Below are positions 30,096 to 39,893 of a stretch of 64,000 bases of DNA, in pieces (the first letter of the stretch is position 1; each line of letters begins with the position of its first letter). The stretch covers positions 2,108,001 through 2,172,000 of the forward strand of contig JAHDVF020000106.1 of the NCBI GenBank assembly GCA_022606425.2, written 5' to 3'. A model generated the notes under the pieces. It saw only the letters and a list, made by a program, of their open reading frames with translations. It searched no databases and was not told the DNA's origin. The translations under genes and the position numbers were made by a program. The DNA is from Lepidostoma basale. Lineage: Eukaryota; Arthropoda; Insecta; Trichoptera; Lepidostomatidae.

Positions 30096-30628
30096 AATTT
30101 CTGTCATTATATTATATTTCGCATTCATAAAATTGTTATTTAACTTTTTTCATTGTGAAGTGAATCATTAGCTCATTTGAACTAATTGCATTCTTGTTTT
30201 GTTTAAATACTAGACAATGGGCGAAATGTGCTAATTTGAAATAAGAATTATTGTTCGTTTCGTTTGTTTCTATTTATGTTCAATTACCAGACAATTCTCA
30301 CTGATATAATATATCTTACCCGTTTTTACATAATATTTCAACTTAAATATGTGTGTACGTTACACAATTGTTATAATTACACGCTGAGTTTGCTAAATTG
30401 AAAATTAGTTTTTCGATAAACTTAACGCGTTAACAAAATAGAATATTATTATTAAGAGAACGATACTATTTTGAATACAAAAGAGTGAGAGAGAAATTCT
30501 TCGAATGCGCATGCCCGGTTTTAGTGCGCATGCTCAGTAACGTTATTTTGAAAATTGTCTTTGGAGTTGACAGTCGGAAAACAAGTTATTTGTTTCAACT
30601 TAAACAGATTTGAAAAAATAGATTTATA
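30096..30628. other. Unassigned
   Basis: AT-rich; nothing recognised. Confidence 0.4.
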
Positions 30629-30632
30629 TTAA

Positions 30633-30912
30633 AAGCCGTGCCACACTGTTTTAAACAAGCTCTCCACATCGGTCTCCACCGGCGGTTTAAAACTGTATAC
30701 TTGTTTGAAACCAAAATTCGTTTGACATTCAACAAACTTTGTGGACGGACGCGGATAGTATGCGTTTAGATAGATCCACCGTTTAAACACGCATTCCACA
30801 TGTGGAGAGCTTGTTTACAACAGTATGTGAACGCTACACCAACCGTGGGCTCCACAGCTCTCCACCAAGGTCACCCCTGTGAAGAGTTTGTTTCAAACAG
30901 TGTGGCACGGCC
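30633..30912. mobile_element. TTAA-flanked MITE, copy 1
   Basis: A 280-bp element between TTAA sites (30629-30632, 30913-30916). Inverted ends AAGCCGTGCCACACTGTTT and GGCCGTGCCACACTGTTTG, extending imperfectly to about 35 bp. No coding. TTAA target and TIRs suggest mobilisation by a piggyBac-type transposase. A second copy lies at 56172-56442. Confidence 0.82.
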
Positions 30913-30984
30913 TTAAAGGTTAAAACTTATTACTGATTCAGTATAGTATAAAGAGCCGTTGGTGGACCACAAACCTCAAATTAA

Positions 30985-32020
30985 TTATTAGGTAGAGGTT
31001 GAAAAACAGAATAAAAACAGAACAGCCTGGTTTGATATCAATAAAGGTGTCAAACAAGGTTGCGTAATGTCCCCGTGGTTATTTAATCTGTATATGGACA
31101 ATTGTATGAGAGAGCTGAAAGGGTTGGATGCAGGTGCCAAAATGAGCGGAGTGTCAGTAAGCTGTCTCTTGTATGCGGATGACGCTGTCCTACTTGCTGA
31201 CAACGAGCATGAACTACAAGTCCTGGTGAATTGTATGTATGAGGTATGCATGCGAAATGATCTGATGATGAATGTTAATAAGTCCAAGGTAATGATTTTT
31301 GAAAAGGAAGAAACCATGACAGTCTGCAACATTAGCGTGAATGGTGAAAATTTGGAGCAAGTAGTTGAGTTCGTGTATTTAGGTAGTATGTTTACAAGAG
31401 ATGGGCGAGTGGAGAGGGATATTGAAAGAAGGGTTGGGGCAGGCAACAAAGTGAATGGTGCACTTAAAGTTGTCATCGCAAACAAAAACCTATCAAAAAA
31501 GCTAGAATGGCAGTGCACAATGGTGTTCTTCTACCGACCCTTATGTATGGAAGCGAAGCATGGAACTGGCAAAAGAAGGATGAAAGTAGAATAAATGCAG
31601 TAGAAATGAGATCTCTTAGACGAATGTGTGGATACTCTGTGTATGATAGAGTGTCGAATGAAAATATAAAGTGAATGCGGTGCGAATGATGGTGTCATGA
31701 ACAAAATAATGAAAGGATCATTAAGATGGTTTGGACATATGGAAAGAATGAATGAAGAAAGAATGGTAAAAATTATATGTTAATGATGTAAATGGTACCA
31801 GAAATAGAGAAAGACCAAGGAAAACGTGGCACGATCAAATAAATCAAATATTGAATGTCGGCCATGTGAGGAGTCAGAAATCGACGCGCGTGCATGACAC
31901 GATGTATGAATGTTGAGGAAGCGAGAGAAATATGTCAGGAAAGAAAGGTGTGGCAGTCCATTCTTTCTGCCTACCCCTTCGGGGAGACGGCGTGATGGTT
32001 AGTTAGTTAGTTAGTTTGAA
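30985..32020 (+). mobile_element. Longest LINE-A copy
   Basis: Extends from within the RT palm to a complete 3' end with four GTTA repeats (31998-32015). Contains the CDS remnant at 30992-31594, then in a second frame AVHNGVLLPTLMYGSEAWNW, RSLRRMCGYSVYDRVSNEN, and with further indels the WFGHMERM and GRPRKTWHDQINQIL parts. The reference copy for the family here. Confidence 0.88.
30992..31594 (+). pseudogene. LINE-A reverse transcriptase, palm and thumb part
   Basis: The frame is open upstream of the ATG at 31067: VEVEKQNKNRTAWFDINKGV, KQGCVMSPWLFNLYMDN (RT motif B: GVKQGC.MSP.LFN.Y), then LLYADDAVLLAD (motif C, YADD at residues 36-39 from that ATG), YLGSMFTRDGRVERDIERRV and GAGNKVNGALKVVIANKN. 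A one-base deletion near 31497 shifts the frame; the last 30 codons are out of frame. RT motif A and the endonuclease are missing, so it is non-functional. Enzyme role: reverse transcription of the element RNA at a nicked target. Confidence 0.87.
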
Positions 32021-32340
32021 AAACAGAAAGGTGACTTTTTCACGATGTCGGAAACGCGTCAAACATTAATATTAGTAAATCTGAAACAAGTCTTCAAAGT
32101 TAACTTTATCGTAGATTTAAATTGAACAATAGTAATGTCTTAAAACATTAATGAACCCAAAAATCTTTAAGCTGATCTGTCTCCATTCTATATTTCTAAA
32201 ATGTAGAATTTGGTTTACATCCATGAATATTTCACGGGTTGCAAATAGTGAATATAAATTATATTTTGAAAATGTAGCGAATAAATATAAACGTGTTTTT
32301 TTATGAAACGAAATTAATGAAATGTTGCGTGCAAAATAGC
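32021..32340. other. Unassigned
   Basis: AT-rich; nothing recognised. Confidence 0.4.
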
Positions 32341-32762
32341 TTCGTTGAAATGGAATTCTTCTTCTCCGGTCTCAATCTAATGATTGGTCTGCAGCAAGGC
32401 GACGCATCTCCTCTTCCACTCCGCTCGGTCCTCGGCAACTCCCTTCAACTCCGCATAAGAGGTGCAGTCCATATCTCGACAAATCTAGTCTAGGTACTCC
32501 TGGCGAGGTCGTCCTCTACCAGTCCATCCCTCGACCATTCCCTCCAACATTTCATGCAGGAAACATTCGTGTCGCAACACATGACCAATCCATCTCGCGC
32601 GCCTCTCCGCTATGGTGTTCAACATGTGCCTACTCACTATTATAAGTGGAATTATGCCGGCTGTAGTGGCAGGAGTCCACCAGGCTAGTGGCAGGAGTCC
32701 ATGGCACAGAATGGCGAGGGATAGAGAATTGTGGAAGTCGGCAAGTATGGCCATTCTCTAAC
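32341..32762 (-). pseudogene. LINE C-terminal fragment (separate family)
   Basis: Minus strand: SRHMLNTIAERRARWIGHVL, RHECFLHEMLEGMVEGWTGR, GRPRQEYLD, then in another frame CTSYAELKGVAEDRAEWKRR. RW.GHVLRH...EG...G.RGRPR..YLD is typical of the end of RTE/CR1-like elements. The upstream part is decayed. Confidence 0.75.
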
Positions 32763-32844
32763 ACTGGACGACGAATGTCTGATGATGATATTTATACATT
32801 GCATATATAACTGTTTCTTTCTCTTTTATTGGTAAACTTGTACA

Positions 32845-33040
32845 CTCCGAATGTGGGTGCGGGACATAGAAGGGATAAAAGGAGATTAAATGTGGCCTGG
32901 TATCCCGTTGCGCTTGAAATCTTAAATGTAAGTCCCGGAAGGACAAGGTACAGGCCTAGGAAGTGTACGAGCGAGGCTGACGTAAGGGCGCTGCACCCTA
33001 TAACAGCCTCGGGTATGTGGGGGTACCTTATTTACATTGC
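32845..33040. repeat. Interspersed repeat S, copy 2
   Basis: Partner of 3718-3925; landmark blocks GTAAGTCCCGGAAGGACAAG, ACAGGCCTAGGAAGTG, CCCTATAACAGCCTCGGGT. Confidence 0.6.
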
Positions 33041-33104
33041 ATAATTTTAAAAATATCTCAGGAATTTTATTGTAACCTAATAAAAAAAACTATGCATTTG
33101 GTTC

Positions 33105-33790
33105 AGTAATTAATTTGAATGAAAACATCTGTTTTCTAGAAGTTTTATTCATCATCGGCTGTCCTTCGTGTCCGTGGAAGACTGTCCTTCACGGTTGTGG
33201 GTCCGCATGTGACTGAAGAACCCAATCCTGGACCCACACATCTGGGGCAGAGGAAGGCGCTGGAAGTGGAGCCGTCATCGTCTCCCGATGGTCTCTCCTT
33301 TCTCCTCCTCTTCCTCTTTGCGGCGTCGTCTCTGCGCTATGCTTCAAAGTATCTGCGCTATGCGTGCAACTGTTATTCTCCACCTAGGTCTGTCTTCTGC
33401 AGTCTTTCCCAGCAATCACAATCGATGTAAGTCTTTTTGTGGTTTGCTTTAAGGGAGTCTTTGAAGCGTTTCCTCTGATCACAATGTGAACGTTTCCCTT
33501 GGGTCAACCGAGAGTTTTATTTTATTTTATACGAATGACATGTTTCGCCTATGATAGAAAAGGTCTCTTAAGAAATATGGACTCAATAGAGGGCTGACCC
33601 AAGACAGAGCGTCCTAGAGAAATCATGTCAGGAAAGCTGACACCACTAAAGTGGAAAATGACAAAGAGAAAAACGTACGCATCAGCTTGCTGAGGCATTA
33701 TCAAACATTTGGGAAGGCTTTAGCATAGCGAAATATATCATTCTCTTAAAATATAATAAAACTTCTAAAAAAATGGGGTTTCATACATAC
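33105..33790. repeat. HH3 hairpin element interrupted by a LINE
   Basis: The left arm (TTTGAATGAAAACATCTGTT, TTCTAGAAGTTTTATT) breaks at 33149 and resumes at 33513 (AGTTTTATTTTATTTTATAC, GAATGACATGTTTCGC). An unassigned stretch follows, then the right arm (GCGAAATATATCATTCTCTT to 33790). AGTTTTATT at 33141-33149 and 33513-33521 is the duplicated target. Confidence 0.7.
33150..33512 (-). pseudogene. LINE-J end inserted in HH3
   Basis: Minus-strand homolog of 8646-8995. The left border is the 3' tail (reverse of CCGATGATG). Codons for RDDAAKRKRRRKERPSGDD, LPQMCGSRIGFFSHMRTHNR-like residues keep a degenerate zinc-finger pattern (H.R.H). 9-bp duplicated flanks. Confidence 0.7.
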
Positions 33791-33834
33791 TAATTTCAAT
33801 AGTTCCTTAATTATATTTTATCTGGGATACAAAT

Positions 33835-33966
33835 AAAAATATTTAATACGAATGAAAACTTCAGTTTTCTGGAAGTTTTATTATATTTTATGAGAAGGGC
33901 GAAACAAGCCATTCCTATAAAATATAATAAAACTTCTAGAAAACTGACGTTTTCATACGTATTAAT
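33835..33966. repeat. HH3 hairpin, loop collapsed
   Basis: Arms AATACGAATGAAAACTTCAG and the reverse CTGACGTTTTCATACGTATT meet at GAAGGGCGAAACAAGCC; the central 60 bp seen in the 22.3-kb copy are deleted. Confidence 0.7.
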
Positions 33967-34249
33967 TCCATTTTCATTCGTATATCTCAGTGAATAAAAA
34001 GAAATTGTGATACAATAACAGTGTTTTAAATTTTAACAGTAATAATGTTAAAGTATCATAGTGTTTCGGCCAAAACAATGAACTATTTATTTAATATGGA
34101 GTTTTAAACCTTTGTTCAAGAAACAATAAATAAAACTATTGTTTCTTTTAATAAAGAAAAAAAAAATCTTGAATTATAAGGGGTTGAAGGATATTTTTTA
34201 TTAAAGAAAAACATTATACTACCAAATCACATTCCAACAATGTTTCTTA
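33967..34249. repeat. Hairpin-element flank remnants
   Basis: TTAAAGTATCATAGTGTTTC and GGCCAAAACAATG recur at 54798-54830; ATTTAATATGGAGTTTTAAA with the TTGTTCAAGAAACAATA palindrome recurs beside other HH3 copies. No coding. Confidence 0.55.
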
Positions 34250-34315
34250 CAGACGTAAGAGGAATAGCCATTAGAGCTGAACCTCTGTAAGCCAGAAGAT
34301 CCAAGTCCAAGTCCA
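34250..34315 (+). mobile_element. Jockey-like LINE 3' tip
   Basis: CATTAGAGCTGAACCTCTGT, AAGCCAGAAGATCCAAGTCC: reverse complement of 26117-26176. Confidence 0.6.
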
Positions 34316-34470
34316 TGCCTAACTAACTAACTAACTAACTAACCATCACGCCACAATGCTCTGTCCTGGCATACCTCTCGGGATTCCTCCATTCCTACAT
34401 TCATACATCGTACCATGCACGCACGTCGATTATTCCGACTTCGAATGTGACCGCCTTTTAGTAATTGATT
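34316..34470 (-). mobile_element. LINE-A 3' end fragment
   Basis: Five reversed GTTA repeats, ACCATCACGCC, a deletion of the YPCGE signature, then CQDRALW, CMNVEE, RNRRA codons to INQLLKGGH. Confidence 0.78.
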
Positions 34471-34984
34471 AATTCAAGTCCAAGAGATATATTGTATAAT
34501 AAGTGTTTGTTGGCATGTCAGAATCCACCAACGTTGACTATCGCTTACCATAAAATATATCATTATTTTCAATCTCGCAAAAAAGGTCTTATTTACTTAT
34601 AATTGCTTTATTTCCCTTTACACTATTTCCTTTTTCTGTTTGTATCTACCAGAAGGTATAAATAAGAACTGATAAAAGGACTAACAGATAAACTACTATA
34701 TTTAACCTTGCTGATAACAGATAACACAAGACCAGCCCTATTCGTCATGCCCAGTCTATTATTGTCGTCTTATCTATGGACTGTCAAATTTTTCCATGGA
34801 TTTACGAGAAACGATCAATTAATACTGGGAATCGAAGTAAGAAAACAAAATCGTAATATTTTGTTTGCACATGTTCTGTTTTATTTTATGATAGTTAGAT
34901 ATAGACATCAACATCACACAAGCTTAGTATGGCGTCTAACTTTATATAGTTTACTTAGAATATACTACGCGGTATAGAACGCTG
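34471..34984. other. Unassigned
   Basis: A short plus frame (34708-34977) has no motif; nothing recognised. Confidence 0.4.
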
Positions 34985-35084
34985 AACGAAGACATTGAGC
35001 CGTGTAAAAGAAATAAAAACGTAAACAAATAAATAATTAAATAGTTTATTTAATTTTTATTATTATGAAATTGCCATTATAGCT

Positions 35085-35160
35085 GTTTTGAGTTGATTGT
35101 AACACCCGATGATGCTGACATCGGTTGGCGAAACAGCTGTCGCTAAAAAAATATACAAAT
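35085..35160 (+). ncRNA. Hammerhead-like motif, U4 to C variant
   Basis: CCGATGA (35106-35112), bulged T, stem II GCTGAC/GTTGGC (six pairs with two G-U) around ATCG, GAAAC (35130-35134), AGCT, GTC (35139-35141). Stem II differs from that at 54699 by changes that keep pairing. Stem I is weak here, so activity is doubtful. Confidence 0.55.
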
Positions 35161-35161
35161 G

Positions 35162-35282
35162 TTAGTCTTTCTTTGTTTATTTTTTATCATATTTTTACAC
35201 CTGAAGATGGAGGTTTTTTTAAAAAAAAAATTTCATAATTAGTGGATTAAACAAAGTTATTTTCAATTTCTTAAGTTTATAC
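35162..35282 (+). repeat. HH1 single right arm
   Basis: GTTAGTCTTTCTTTGTTTAT to TTTCAATTTCTTAAG; CTGAAGATGGAGG is present but the rest of the ribozyme is replaced by a T/A run. Confidence 0.7.
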
Positions 35283-35650
35283 TTCTTATTCTTATCATAT
35301 AAAATTATCAAACTTTATTTTTATTGTCAAAATTAATTATTCATAAATCGCAGTCTGACATTAAACGGTTGACAAACAACAGGAGAGTGATGACATCACG
35401 AAATATTTCAAATATGAATTACTCCCTCGATATTATAGTTACCTACATTTCTAAAAGTTTGAACATTAGTGACAAATGGTTCATATATGCGAAAATCGTT
35501 CGGTATATAAGATTCAATAATTATTTGTAGACGCAGCAGTACCTGTACTGGCGTACCACCAGACAATTTGAACAGTTAAATTATTTATTTATTTATTTTT
35601 ATTTATTGAACGCTAAGGCATTAACACTGTGGAATTACATAGTATTATAC
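35283..35650. other. Unassigned
   Basis: Nothing recognised. Confidence 0.4.
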
Positions 35651-36388
35651 TTAGGAAATTGAAAAACTTTGTTTAATCTGCTATTTAATAAAAAATATTA
35701 AAAAAACACTACATGTTTCGGAGGATACCTCCATCTTCAGGTGTAAAAATATAATAAAAACTAAACAAAGAAAGACTAATATAAAAACGCATTTAAAATT
35801 CGATAAAATAATCCAAATTTAAAAATTAACCTGGGCTATTTGATTTAAGTGCTAATAATTATATTAGGTCCTTACATATGAAATTGGCGTTTTGTATGGG
35901 AGGAACATAAAGTTGATTTTTTTAAATATAATATATTTATTTAATCAAAGTATGTACCATTGCTATCTATGCTCTATCTCTAAAATCTAATTTATAAAAA
36001 ACACACATTTGAAAAGACATAATTTATTTAGAAATTAATCATTTGTTAATTTCTATATAAATTATGTCTTTCCAAATGTATGTTTTTTATAAATTATAAT
36101 TTTTTTATATATTTTTTATATATATTTTATATTATATTTTTTATATTAGTTCTTACTGTTAAAAAATAATTATAAGTACCTACTTATAACAAATAACACA
36201 GGTTAATTTTTAAATTTGAATCATTGTATCGAGTTTCAAATGCGTTTTTTATTAGTCTTTCTTTGTTTATTTTTTATTATATTTTTACACCTGAAGAGAG
36301 AGGTATCCTCCGAAACATGTCGTGTTTTTTAATTTTTTTTTATTAAATAGTGGATTAAACAAAGTTTTTCAATTTCCTAAGTATAATT
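35651..36388. mobile_element. HH1 hammerhead hairpin element with internal insertions
   Basis: Left arm 35651-35833 and right arm 36200-36388, ending ACTTAGGAAATTGAAAAACT and AGTTTTTCAATTTCCTAAGT. The minus-strand ribozyme (35708-35745) has CTGAAGA, GGAGG/CCTCC, GAAAC and GTA as cleavage triplet, still within the NUH rule. The plus ribozyme (36291-36325) has one stem II mismatch and GTC. Between the arms lie a mariner end (35868-35975) and another small palindrome (35985-36115). Confidence 0.78.
35868..35975 (-). mobile_element. mariner terminal fragment
   Basis: About 105 bp identical, apart from one T, to the left end of the mariner relic at 3033 (GGTCCTTACATATGAAATTG to GTACCATTGCTATCTATG). 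A solo end only. Confidence 0.85.
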
Positions 36389-36660
36389 TATATTTATTTC
36401 GCAATAGTATCGACCCTTCCTCAGGCGGGTTCCATATTGTCCTTGGAATTTGTCTATGGTTCGTCATACCCCACTGACATTTAGATCAGGCCGGCGGGGC
36501 ATGAAATGATCTAAAGATCAGCGCGCACACGGCCAATAAATAATTCTTAATTTATGGTTAATGATCAGCTGTCTATGGAATTGAAATATAAATGTGTAGG
36601 TTTAGATTTTGGATTGCGGAGTCGTTCAATTGGTTCTGATTGATACACTTATTATAATTA
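36389..36660. other. Unassigned
   Basis: Nothing recognised. Confidence 0.4.
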
Positions 36661-37005
36661 ATACAAATAAATAGAGCGAAAGAAGGTATTATGAACAAAA
36701 TTATGAAAGGATCGCTGCGTTGGTTCGGACATATGGAGCGCATGGGTGAAGAAAGAATGGTTAAGAAAGTATACGTAAACGATGTAAATGGAGTACGGAG
36801 TCGAGGTAGACCGAGGAAAACATGGCATCATCAAATTAATCAAATTTTAAAGGTTGGTCATGTCAGAAGCCGGAAGAATCGACGTGCGTGTATTACTCGC
36901 TGTATGAATGTGGAGGAAGCTAGAGAGGTATGTCAGGATAGAGTAGTGTGGTGGTCCATTCTCTATGCCTACCACTGCGGGAAACGGCGTGATGGTTTGA
37001 TGAAA
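36661..37005 (+). mobile_element. LINE-A 3' fragment, frame intact
   Basis: From MNKIMKGSLRWFGHMERMGE, ERMVKKVYVNDVNG, GRPRKTWHHQINQILKVGHV, RNRRACITRCMNVEEAREVC to GGCGTGATGG without GTTA repeats. Joined in frame to the following LINE-E sequence, which is accidental. Confidence 0.82.
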
Positions 37006-37470
37006 ACATTATTTTGCAACGATAATGTTAACTTGAAACTCCGACAAAGAATGTTTAAATGTTATATATGATCTGTTCTACTATATGGCTGCGAAACCTG
37101 GACTCTGAAAGTGAATGTAATGATCCGGTTTGAAGCGTTCGAGATGTGGATATACCGCAGAATGCTCCGTATACCGTGGACCGATAGGGTCAGTAATGCA
37201 GACGTACTGCAGAGAGCCAGAGCCAATAGAGAGCTGTTGTCGAGTGTGAAAATTAGAAAGGTCTCATATTTGGGTCACGTGCTAAGGGGAGAAAAATACC
37301 ACCTCCTTCGACTGATATTAATGGGTAAAGTGGAGGAACGTCGCGTCGGGGAGTTGATAGGAATAACAAGAGTTCAGAACCTGTGGCGCAGGATAGAAAT
37401 GTCTTTGCTGCAGTGATCGCCAACGTTGGGGGGACCTGACACGGCACCAAAAGAAGAAGAATAAAAGTGC
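37006..37470 (+). pseudogene. LINE-E C-terminal domain
   Basis: LRQRMFKCYI then a stop, VLLYGCETWTLKVNVMIRFE, AFEMWIYRRMLRIPWTDRVS, NADVLQRARANRELLSSVKI, RKVSYLGHVLRGEKYHLLRL, then a shift and QNLWRRIEMSLLQ; tail AAAAGAAGAAGAAT. RT absent. Confidence 0.8.
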
Positions 37471-37800
37471 CTAGCCCTTCAGAGAAATGGCGAGATGGTT
37501 AGTTAATTAGTTGCAGCGAATCTGATTGTGAACTCTGATGGGTTTGAGCGTCGCGACGATGTCTAATGCTATTCTAAGCGGTTGGCTATATATATAATAT
37601 AATGTACATATTACAATATATTTATAATGGACCGAGGGAAGATGTACTCTCTAGCGACGCGACGGATACTTTCCCAGTGACGTGTAACTTCAGAACAGAT
37701 AAATCTCCAGACTAACAATAAGAACATGTCAAAAGTTATTTCGATATTTGCGCCGTCCCTCTAATGGATAGGCAGAACTGATGGATCGCCACGTAATTAT
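37471..37800. other. LINE-A tips around unassigned sequence
   Basis: 37471-37516 is a plus LINE-A tip (GATGGTTAGTTAATTAG). 37755-37800 is a minus tip that also begins the mosaic block shared with 45900-45945. 37517-37754 has nothing recognised. Confidence 0.55.
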
Positions 37801-37802
37801 TA

Positions 37803-37876
37803 TTTTCTGAGATCATCATCATCAGCTTGTATCCGTCCACCCCTGGATGTAGGCCTCCTCTATCTGCTTCCGTGTG
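37803..37876 (-). mobile_element. LINE-F 3' tip with (GAT)n tail
   Basis: The minus strand reads GCAGATAGAGGAGGCCTACA, TCCAGGGGTGGACGGATACA, AGCTGATGATGATGAT, a LINE-F-like end with GAT in place of GAA repeats. Shares its junction to SINE-1 with 45830-45890. Confidence 0.65.
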
Positions 37877-38470
37877 GCTACCTTCGTGGCAGAGTAGTAA
37901 GAGCTTTGACTGTCACACCGAAGGTCCCGGATTCGATTCCCGGCGATTGAAATGTAAGTGTCACACTGTCTTTAGTATTCTTCTTCTTCCTTATTGTAGA
38001 CCTATGTGGAAGTAGATTCACAACTGTCCTTCCATATTTTAGGAGGTCTTCCGCAAGGACGAGTTGAGGCTGATTATACAATGCAATATAGAGGAGTCTG
38101 GTGGTGTCCATTCTTTGAACATGACCGTACCAGTCTCCTTTTCGCTGTCTGCTCCACCTTATAATATCCTCAACCTCACATATCTCTCTTATTCTGGTGT
38201 TCCTCACGCGATCTCTCAGTGTCTTGCCTGCTATCGTCCTCAGTGTCTTCATTTCGTCCTTAAAACTTGTTTGGTCCTTACTGTGGTCTTGCTTTGACAA
38301 CATATGTGATTATTGGATAACATAATAATAATAACAACTGTCTTTAGTCTGGTGTAGAATTCACATGACAATAAAATGGCGATAGATTAGCTACCTATCA
38401 CATATCATAATAATCAATATAGTAGCTCAAAATAAATTGTATACAGTAATTGGGTTCAAACGACCTGTTG
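37877..38470 (+). mobile_element. SINE-1 split by a LINE-C insertion
   Basis: Head: TGGCAGAGTAGT (A box, 37887-37898) and GGATTCGATTCC (B box, 37929-37940), 30 bp apart as in tRNAs. The body starts at 37945 and is interrupted at 37977-38336. It continues at 38349 (GAATTCACATGACAATAAAA) to the ACGACCTGTTGTATAC variant and a GAA-like tail. Confidence 0.82.
37977..38336 (-). pseudogene. LINE-C end inserted in SINE-1, 12-bp target duplication
   Basis: Flanked by ACTGTCTTTAGT (37965-37976, 38337-38348). The minus strand reads [77 protein letters not shown], with a GAA tail at the left border. Confidence 0.9.
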
Positions 38471-38645
38471 TATACAAGAAGAAGAAAAAAAAGAAAAATG
38501 TCTGTCGATCCTGGGAAACACGCATCCATATTGTACGTCCCTCCATCGATATTGGGGGTATCATGGATTTTGGGTCACAATTCCAGGACTTCAGTGAAGG
38601 AGGCGTTATGTCCATATATCGTCGAAGCTGCGATCCACATGGAAA
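38471..38645. other. Unassigned
   Basis: Nothing recognised. Confidence 0.4.
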
Positions 38646-39235
38646 AACAAACAAACCATCACGCCGTTTCCCCGCAGGGGTAGGCAGAGAGAATCGACCG
38701 CCACACTACTCTATCCTGGCACACCTCTCTAGCTTCCTCCACATTCATACATCGAGTCATACACGCACGTCGATTCTTCCGGCTTCTGACATGACCAACT
38801 TTTAATATTTGGTTAATTTGGTCATGCCATGTTTTCTTCGGTCTACCTCGACTCCTTACTCCATTTACATTGTTAACGTATACTTTTTAACCATTCTTTC
38901 TTCACCCATGCGCTCCATATGTCCGAACCAACGCAGCGAACCTTTCATAATTTTGTTCATAATACCTTCTTTCGCTCTACACTCCTTCCTAATATCAGCA
39001 TTTGAGATTCTGTCGTACATCGTTCTACCACACATACCTCTTAGGGACCTCATCTCTACCGCATTTATTCTGCTCTCATCTTTCTTCTGCCAGTTCCATG
39101 CTTCGCTTCCATACATAAGGGTTGGAACCAGAACTCCATTGTGAACGGCCATTTTCGCTTTCATTGATAAATTCTTGTTTCCAATAACTACTTTTAATGC
39201 TCCATTCACTTTGTTACCCGCAGTCTCACATGGAA
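38646..39235 (-). pseudogene. LINE-A copy, well preserved C-terminal half
   Basis: The minus strand reads NGALKVVIGNKNLSMKAKMA, VHNGVLVPTLMYGSEAWNWQ, KKDESRINAVEMRSLRGMCG, RTMYDRISNADIRKECRAKE, GIMNKIMKGSLRWFGHMERM, GEERMVKKY; a one-base loss follows, then RSRGRPKKTWHDQINQ. The 3' end is CGGCGTGATGGTTTGTTTGT. The reference for the GTGTGGCGGTC subfamily. Confidence 0.85.
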
Positions 39236-39314
39236 AAACTTAATCGAAAATATCGAAACCAGTCAAGCGACCAGAGGTTGAAATAAAGTCCACAAAATTA
39301 ATGCCAATTAACTT
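39236..39314. other. Unassigned short gap
   Basis: Nothing recognised. Confidence 0.4.
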
Positions 39315-39600
39315 TAAAAAATAAATGTTCTGTATATCGTAGCCATAGAAATGAGATCACTTAGAATAATTTGCGTAAAACGATATATGATAGAATACCG
39401 AGCGACGAAATAAGTAAGAAATGTTAAGTCGATGATTTCATCAGAAGTAATATTAAAAAAGGATCCCTGAGATGATTTGGATGTATGAAACGAATAGATG
39501 AGAGAAGAATGGTTAAAATGTTGTATACAAGCAGAGTGAATGGACAGAAAAGCCGTGGATATCATGGAAAGCATGGCACGATCAAATCAATTAAATGCAA
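39315..39600 (+). mobile_element. LINE-A relic (third subfamily)
   Basis: VAIEMRSLRIICVKRYMIEY-like codons, then KKGSLR in shifted frames, RMDERRMVKMLYTSRVNG, KAWHDQIN; no 3' end. Same subfamily as 1571-1822 and 49105. Confidence 0.7.
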
Positions 39601-39604
39601 GATA

Positions 39605-39806
39605 AACTTAAGGCACTGTGGAATTTCATAATGACGAATTAAAACACTGTTTTTTACACTTTTGATTTTATTTTTCTCGACATGTTTCGAAGGCTTACAC
39701 CTTCATCATCGGGCGTTTATATCGTTCTCCCGATTATGAAGTGAAAGCCTTCGAAACATGTCGAGAAAAATTAACTCAAAAGGTGGAATAAACAGTGTTT
39801 TAATTT
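39605..39806. repeat. HH2 hammerhead hairpin element (outer part)
   Basis: Arms TGACGAATTAAAACACTGTT and AACAGTGTTTTAATT. The minus ribozyme (39678-39712) has CCGATGA, GAAGGT/GCCTTC, GTAA loop, GAAACATGTC. The plus one has CCGATTA. A nested element starts right after 39806. Confidence 0.68.
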
Positions 39807-39893
39807 CGGCTATATATGCCATACTTTGTGTTGTTATAATGGTTTATTTCTATTTTTCTTTTTTATTCACTTTGCATATACAACACTTTTATT

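Noticed and set aside
30988..31518. 176-codon minus-strand open frame
   Set aside because: Shadow of the LINE-A reverse transcriptase on the other strand.
37877..37945. A real tRNA gene
   Set aside because: The sequence continues into the SINE-1 body and recurs as a repeat; only the promoter boxes are tRNA-like.
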